This document shows positions 60,167 through 64,000 of a stretch of 64,000 bases of DNA, piece by piece. The notes below the pieces were generated by a model. That model was not told the DNA's origin. It worked only from the letters and a program-made list of their open reading frames with translations, and did not search any database. This DNA comes from Corallium rubrum (lineage: Eukaryota; Cnidaria; Anthozoa; Scleralcyonacea; Coralliidae), in assembly GCA_964035015.1 (NCBI GenBank), contig OZ036007.1, forward strand, positions 186,001 to 250,000, in the 5' to 3' direction. The position numbers and the translations under genes were made by a program. How positions within the stretch are numbered: position 1 is the stretch's first letter; each line of letters starts with the position of its first letter.

Positions 60167-62346
60167 GTGATGAACGCATGGCTGCCTTAGGCTTGCTGGA
60201 GAGACTTGACAAGGGTTTTCTATTTGACAAAGTCAAATTGTCTGGTATTTGAAAGAGTAGAATCATCTGAGATTGAAGTAAAATTATAATAAATGGGCAT
60301 GCCTTTTTGGCCAGCTCTGATTTACACACAGAAATAATTATTTATTGGTTATAATCTACTATATTCTTTTATATTTTATATACTTCAGGGTACTGACACT
60401 ACTGTACTTAGTCTTTGTGTAGACTTATATTTGAAACAGATGATATAAGTCAAGAGCTTTTTTCTAGAATAAACAAAGAGAAGGATGATTCCAAACTATT
60501 ATTTACTACAGAAGTGTTTTTATTTCAAGATATTTTCGAAAAATGTTCAATCTTTACTACATTTAGCATACCTCAATATATAGCTTGCATATAGCCTTAG
60601 GTTTCATGTCCATGCATCTATATATGTCTTTTCCTTATTAGATCCACACGACTTTTTTATGCACAAATATCACTAGCCAATCTTGGCAGAAGACATGATC
60701 AGTCATTAATATTTTTTTTTGAGATGAGTGATCGTAACAATTAATGCATACAGATGTTTATAAGATTTTAGCTTAATTGAAGCTAGTGTAAGCCGCTCTG
60801 GATAGTACAAACAATTTTACTGAAATTAATTTAAATTTTCTCTAATACAGTACAAAGGCAAAGCCGCAATCCGGTCATTGAGCCCACAATGTGTAAGCGG
60901 ATATTCCCAAAAGCCAAAATAAAATGGCAAATAAAATAAAATGATCATATAGAATTACCATACAATGAACTATAGGAATAAACAAAAGACAGCCAACAGA
61001 GCAGAACGTAGTGGTATTTTCAAATTTGCCAAAATAGAAGAGATTTCTATTATTCGGTAAGAGTGCAATAAAAAAATAGAACCTCGAAGATTTCGACTTA
61101 CCTTAATTCCATTTGATATATCAAATATTATAGCGTAGGAGTCTATCGACGCTACGCGATTTACCAACAACAAAGCAGAAAAGCATGCTAATGTCAAATT
61201 TTATACATCCATTCCCGAGATTCTAGAATTGCTTTGTAATTTGCCAAAATGAAGTGTGGAATTTTAGTTCCCTCGCAACCAGCTCACAAGATTTTGCCCC
61301 TGAAGTTGGGAGATAAACGTTTCCTTTTGGCGTGTAAATACTCTTTATTTCCACTTTGCTCAGACAGCGTTATGCCCCATGATCTTGTTGAGTATCAGAC
61401 CTCATTCCGTAAGCTTAAGTAAACATTGCAAGCTCCTTTTTGTCGGTAAAACTATCTCACATCGTGCTGTTTTCCAGACTGGAAAGTTTGCTCTGCGCGG
61501 CAAGAACTTGCCCGCGCACTTGAAAACCTTAATTAGCACGCTCGCCGCGCAATTTTTGCTAAATTATAAATTTGCCGTGCCGCCACGCGGCGCACAAACA
61601 CGTGGCTATTTCGCCGCAAAAAAGTGTAGGTTTTTGCCATATAAATCCTCTTATTTATCACCTTCCATGAAAGGTAAAAGAATTTCTTGCAAATATCCAA
61701 CGGCCTACAACCGGCCTCCACCAAAGTCCCGACATCCCGGCGATCACGCCATGAGGCAATAATAGCACCAACCGCTGACCGATCGAGACCAATTCCGGGC
61801 CGCACCAAATGCAAGTCTCCTGGGAACTCCCGACACAGTGAAACTGTACGACGGATTTAAAGGCAGTTCAAAAAGCGGCTGACTGACCTCACATTCTCAC
61901 TGAAGTCTGAAGATTGTCGACAACTCGGTTACTCGACGGCGTAGTCGCCGTGGAAAACTGGAAATATGGCTTGGTTGAGTGGCCCATATTAGAATTTGAA
62001 AATTTAGAGGGAAAACCGCTGACCCAAATGTATGACACATGACCGGAATAGTTGGCGATGGGACTAAAATGTCCAAAAATTTAAAAATACTATCTAGCAC
62101 CAGCGGTGGCTGGAGCACTGGCATGAAAACACCGATGCCCCAAATATTACCAGTATTAGTGAGTTCAGGCAAGCTGCAATTTCATTAATGGCTGGATACG
62201 TGGCAGAAATGGTAGCAAAACAACTGCTATGTGATAAATGTTCCTGAGGTCACTTGGTTCAACGGCTACAGGTACAGCTCCACAATCAGCATTTATGGTT
62301 TTTAAAGGCAGGGGAGGACTTTTTAAACTATCACCAAGTGCAGTGA
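60166..62346. other. Gene-free stretch
   Basis: AT-rich to about 61300, with a somewhat GC-richer part at 61480-61860 (GCCGCCACGCGGCGC and similar). Several antiparallel short open frames were read and none has a recognisable domain. Confidence 0.45.
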
Positions 62347-62619
62347 ATGTATGTGAAGAAACCGAGAAATGCTTTGAAACGGACTGTAACTGGTGGAAAT
62401 TTGCCTGAGACCAAGGGAATCCCTGACGCGATTGCAGTATCTGTTCTAGGATCTACTAAGTATTCTGAAGTATTAACAGAGCTTGACAACCATATGGCAG
62501 ATTCTCCTGTTGATGAAAATCATGTTTTTGCTCTTATCGAGTCCATTGCAAAAAGCTACAGCCAAATTCGTTTTTGCGGGTATTGGTTGCTAAACCAGAT
62601 CCGCTATGTCATGACCTGA
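62347..62619 (+). CDS. Unrecognised short open frame, possible gene fragment
   Basis: Ninety codons, with a helical, charged part (YSEVLTELDNHMADSPVDENHVFALIESIAKSYSQIRF). That segment has the look of a real helical protein domain and not of random translation. The last 15 residues run into the inverted dispersed repeat at 62570, so the true end, if any, is probably earlier. No family or function assigned. Confidence 0.25.
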   Translation: MYVKKPRNALKRTVTGGNLPETKGIPDAIAVSVLGSTKYSEVLTELDNHMADSPVDENHVFALIESIAKSYSQIRFCGYWLLNQIRYVMT

Positions 62620-62760
62620 GTTGCACTGGGTTATGTTTCGTCAGTCACGTGATCTGCTAAAACACATCATTAGAGGCCTTATTCGTAGGTGCGAATGCTG
62701 TACGAGCGTTCCCGAGAGCAAGCGGCAGGAAGCCGACTTTCGCTTCAGCGAATGCGATTT
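62568..62760 (-). repeat. Inverted fragment of the 52-53-kb repeat family
   Basis: In reverse complement, TCACGTGACTGACGAAAC, GCGGATCTGGTTTAGCAACCA and the AATAAGGCC / TACGAATAAG region match landmarks near 53520-53640 and 52320-52440. Confidence 0.6.
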
Positions 62761-62925
62761 AATATAGCACACCAAATAAAAAAGATATTAGAAGCGAAGG
62801 AGTTCTTCAATAGCTTATTCAAGTATCACGACGGCGGTGAATGTCAAACGATTATAGGGAACTTATCGACAAAGAGAAGAAGGTACGAGAACATGAATAT
62901 CGATTTTAAATATTTACGTTGTTAA

Positions 62926-64000
62926 CACGTTTACTAGCCTGCGTCAGACGCTTGTTGGCGCAAAAATATTAGTTTATTTCTTCACTGTTTGCTGCATGTA
63001 AATTTATATTTAGAAATATTAAGACATATAATCTGGCTAAACTCTTCAAATATATACAGTCCAGTCATTTCCGAGCATTAACGTTGTATTTTTTCTTGTT
63101 TTAGGAGTTAATTTGCGAATTGATAGTCATTATTAAACTTGTTTTAACAAAGCCATCAAACATACATTACATAATTGTCCGTATTTATTAATCAACAATT
63201 TGATCAGATTTTGTCAGTGGTTATATAGTCTGTGAGGATACATGCAAGTCAAGTCAAACTTAATACTCAAACACTCTGTACTACTGTACCTGTATTAAAC
63301 TGAAATGTAATTTTAAACAATTATTGACTAACATGTGACTTGTGTTTGCCACAAGTCAAGCTCAAATGTTAAATGTGAACAATGAAAGTGGGCCTGTTTA
63401 CATGAGATTATGTTATCTCAGGGTACAGGGACAACTTGGGAAACCACATTCATATTGGCCCAGTTTCACATAATAAAACACAACTACCAAGTTATAGTAC
63501 CGTCTTGATATAATGCTAACTTTATGTAAAGGCTCAGAGTTGGATGTGTAATTATTTCAGAATTTCATGCTGTCTTCTGAGCTATCTTGGGTAGAAGCTA
63601 GTATTAAAAAAAAAGCCAGGATAAGAAAAGTCTAGCCCTGGGATTACTGTACTGTATTACTCGGATCGATTTATCCCTAGGTACCCTAATTTATCTCATT
63701 TACATGAGAACAATTTACTTTTCAAACATGAAAATTAGCTCTTGTCAACATATCTTTGGGATAGGAGGAACAACTGTTTCCCCCCTCCCCCCCGAGGTCA
63801 CTCATGAAATTGTTATAAGCCAGGTTCAAGTCATAAGTAAACCTACCTGAGGGCACTAGAGCTTTTTCGTTTCTTCAGTGCTCTGAAACTCAGTGCAGAA
63901 TACTGTCATGCAGAAATCGTCACCTATTCTTTCTTAGATCAATTACCTTTACTTGACTTAACTATACTTATAAAAGTTATGACTGCTGTAATTTATTGAG
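62926..64000. other. Gene-free stretch to the window end
   Basis: AT-rich, with a short C-run near 63781-63793. No coding region, RNA gene or clear repeat was recognised. Confidence 0.5.

Overview
The window looks like a repeat-dense piece of an invertebrate animal genome. Its retrotransposon repertoire (Gypsy, BEL/Pao, a CR1/L2-like LINE), a complete Polinton/Maverick, many short foldback elements, an AT-rich background and a NucA/NucB-type exon would suit a cnidarian or another marine invertebrate. The taxon is an inference. No ordinary multi-exon host gene is clearly recognisable apart from the NucA/NucB-like exon near 48.6-49.0 kb and a broken THAP domain near 55.2 kb.

Left part (1-5.7 kb): the 3' end of a decayed Gypsy element with its 3' LTR, a 0.5-kb foldback element, two tandem arrays (about 125-bp and 115-bp units, the second built on a self-complementary ACGGGTCGT/ACGACCCGT core), then one arm of a large outer inverted repeat that leads into a TAGTCTTAGGACTATA-type array.

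Centre (5679-23150): a complete 17.5-kb Polinton/Maverick, defined by about 350-bp terminal inverted repeats that begin AG and by a perfect 6-bp target duplication, TCTTAT. It sits inside the TAGTCT array. It carries protein-primed-type DNA polymerase B (split by one frameshift), a chromodomain integrase, a packaging ATPase, a double-jelly-roll major capsid protein, a penton-like minor capsid protein, several small membrane proteins, two tandem LamG-like proteins (one frameshifted), a deoxynucleoside kinase, a C2H2-finger/nuclease fusion, a SLATT-like membrane protein and a zinc-ribbon protein that may be a VLTF3-like late transcription factor. I found no adenain-type protease. Nearly every gene has a TAGTNTATA-like box directly in front of its ATG, often sharing bases with the previous stop codon, as in a virus with its own promoter code. 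Replication genes read leftwards from the middle. Morphogenesis genes (integrase, penton, membrane protein, capsid, ATPase) read rightwards.

Right of the Polinton (23.2-38.7 kb): the TAGTCT array continues into a composite giant hairpin (TAGTCT, GGGGTAACC and GAGG blocks mirrored about 23.9 kb), a 1.1-kb unique stretch, a 2-kb (AGACTA)n array, and the second arm of the outer inverted repeat. That arm is interrupted by a Mutator-like non-autonomous transposon with a 9-bp TSD, which itself contains a young BEL/Pao element with a 5-bp TSD. The arm is interrupted again by an internally deleted Gypsy element. The locus is thus a multi-level nest.

Right part (38.7-64 kb): a degenerate CR1/L2-like LINE with a 2A-like motif, interrupted by two MITEs (one piggyBac-like at TTAA); a tRNA-derived SINE; several foldback elements, some sharing a C-GNA-G hairpin-tip motif; an old 1.15-kb direct duplication; the NucA/NucB exon; the THAP remnant; and long gene-free AT-rich DNA to the end.
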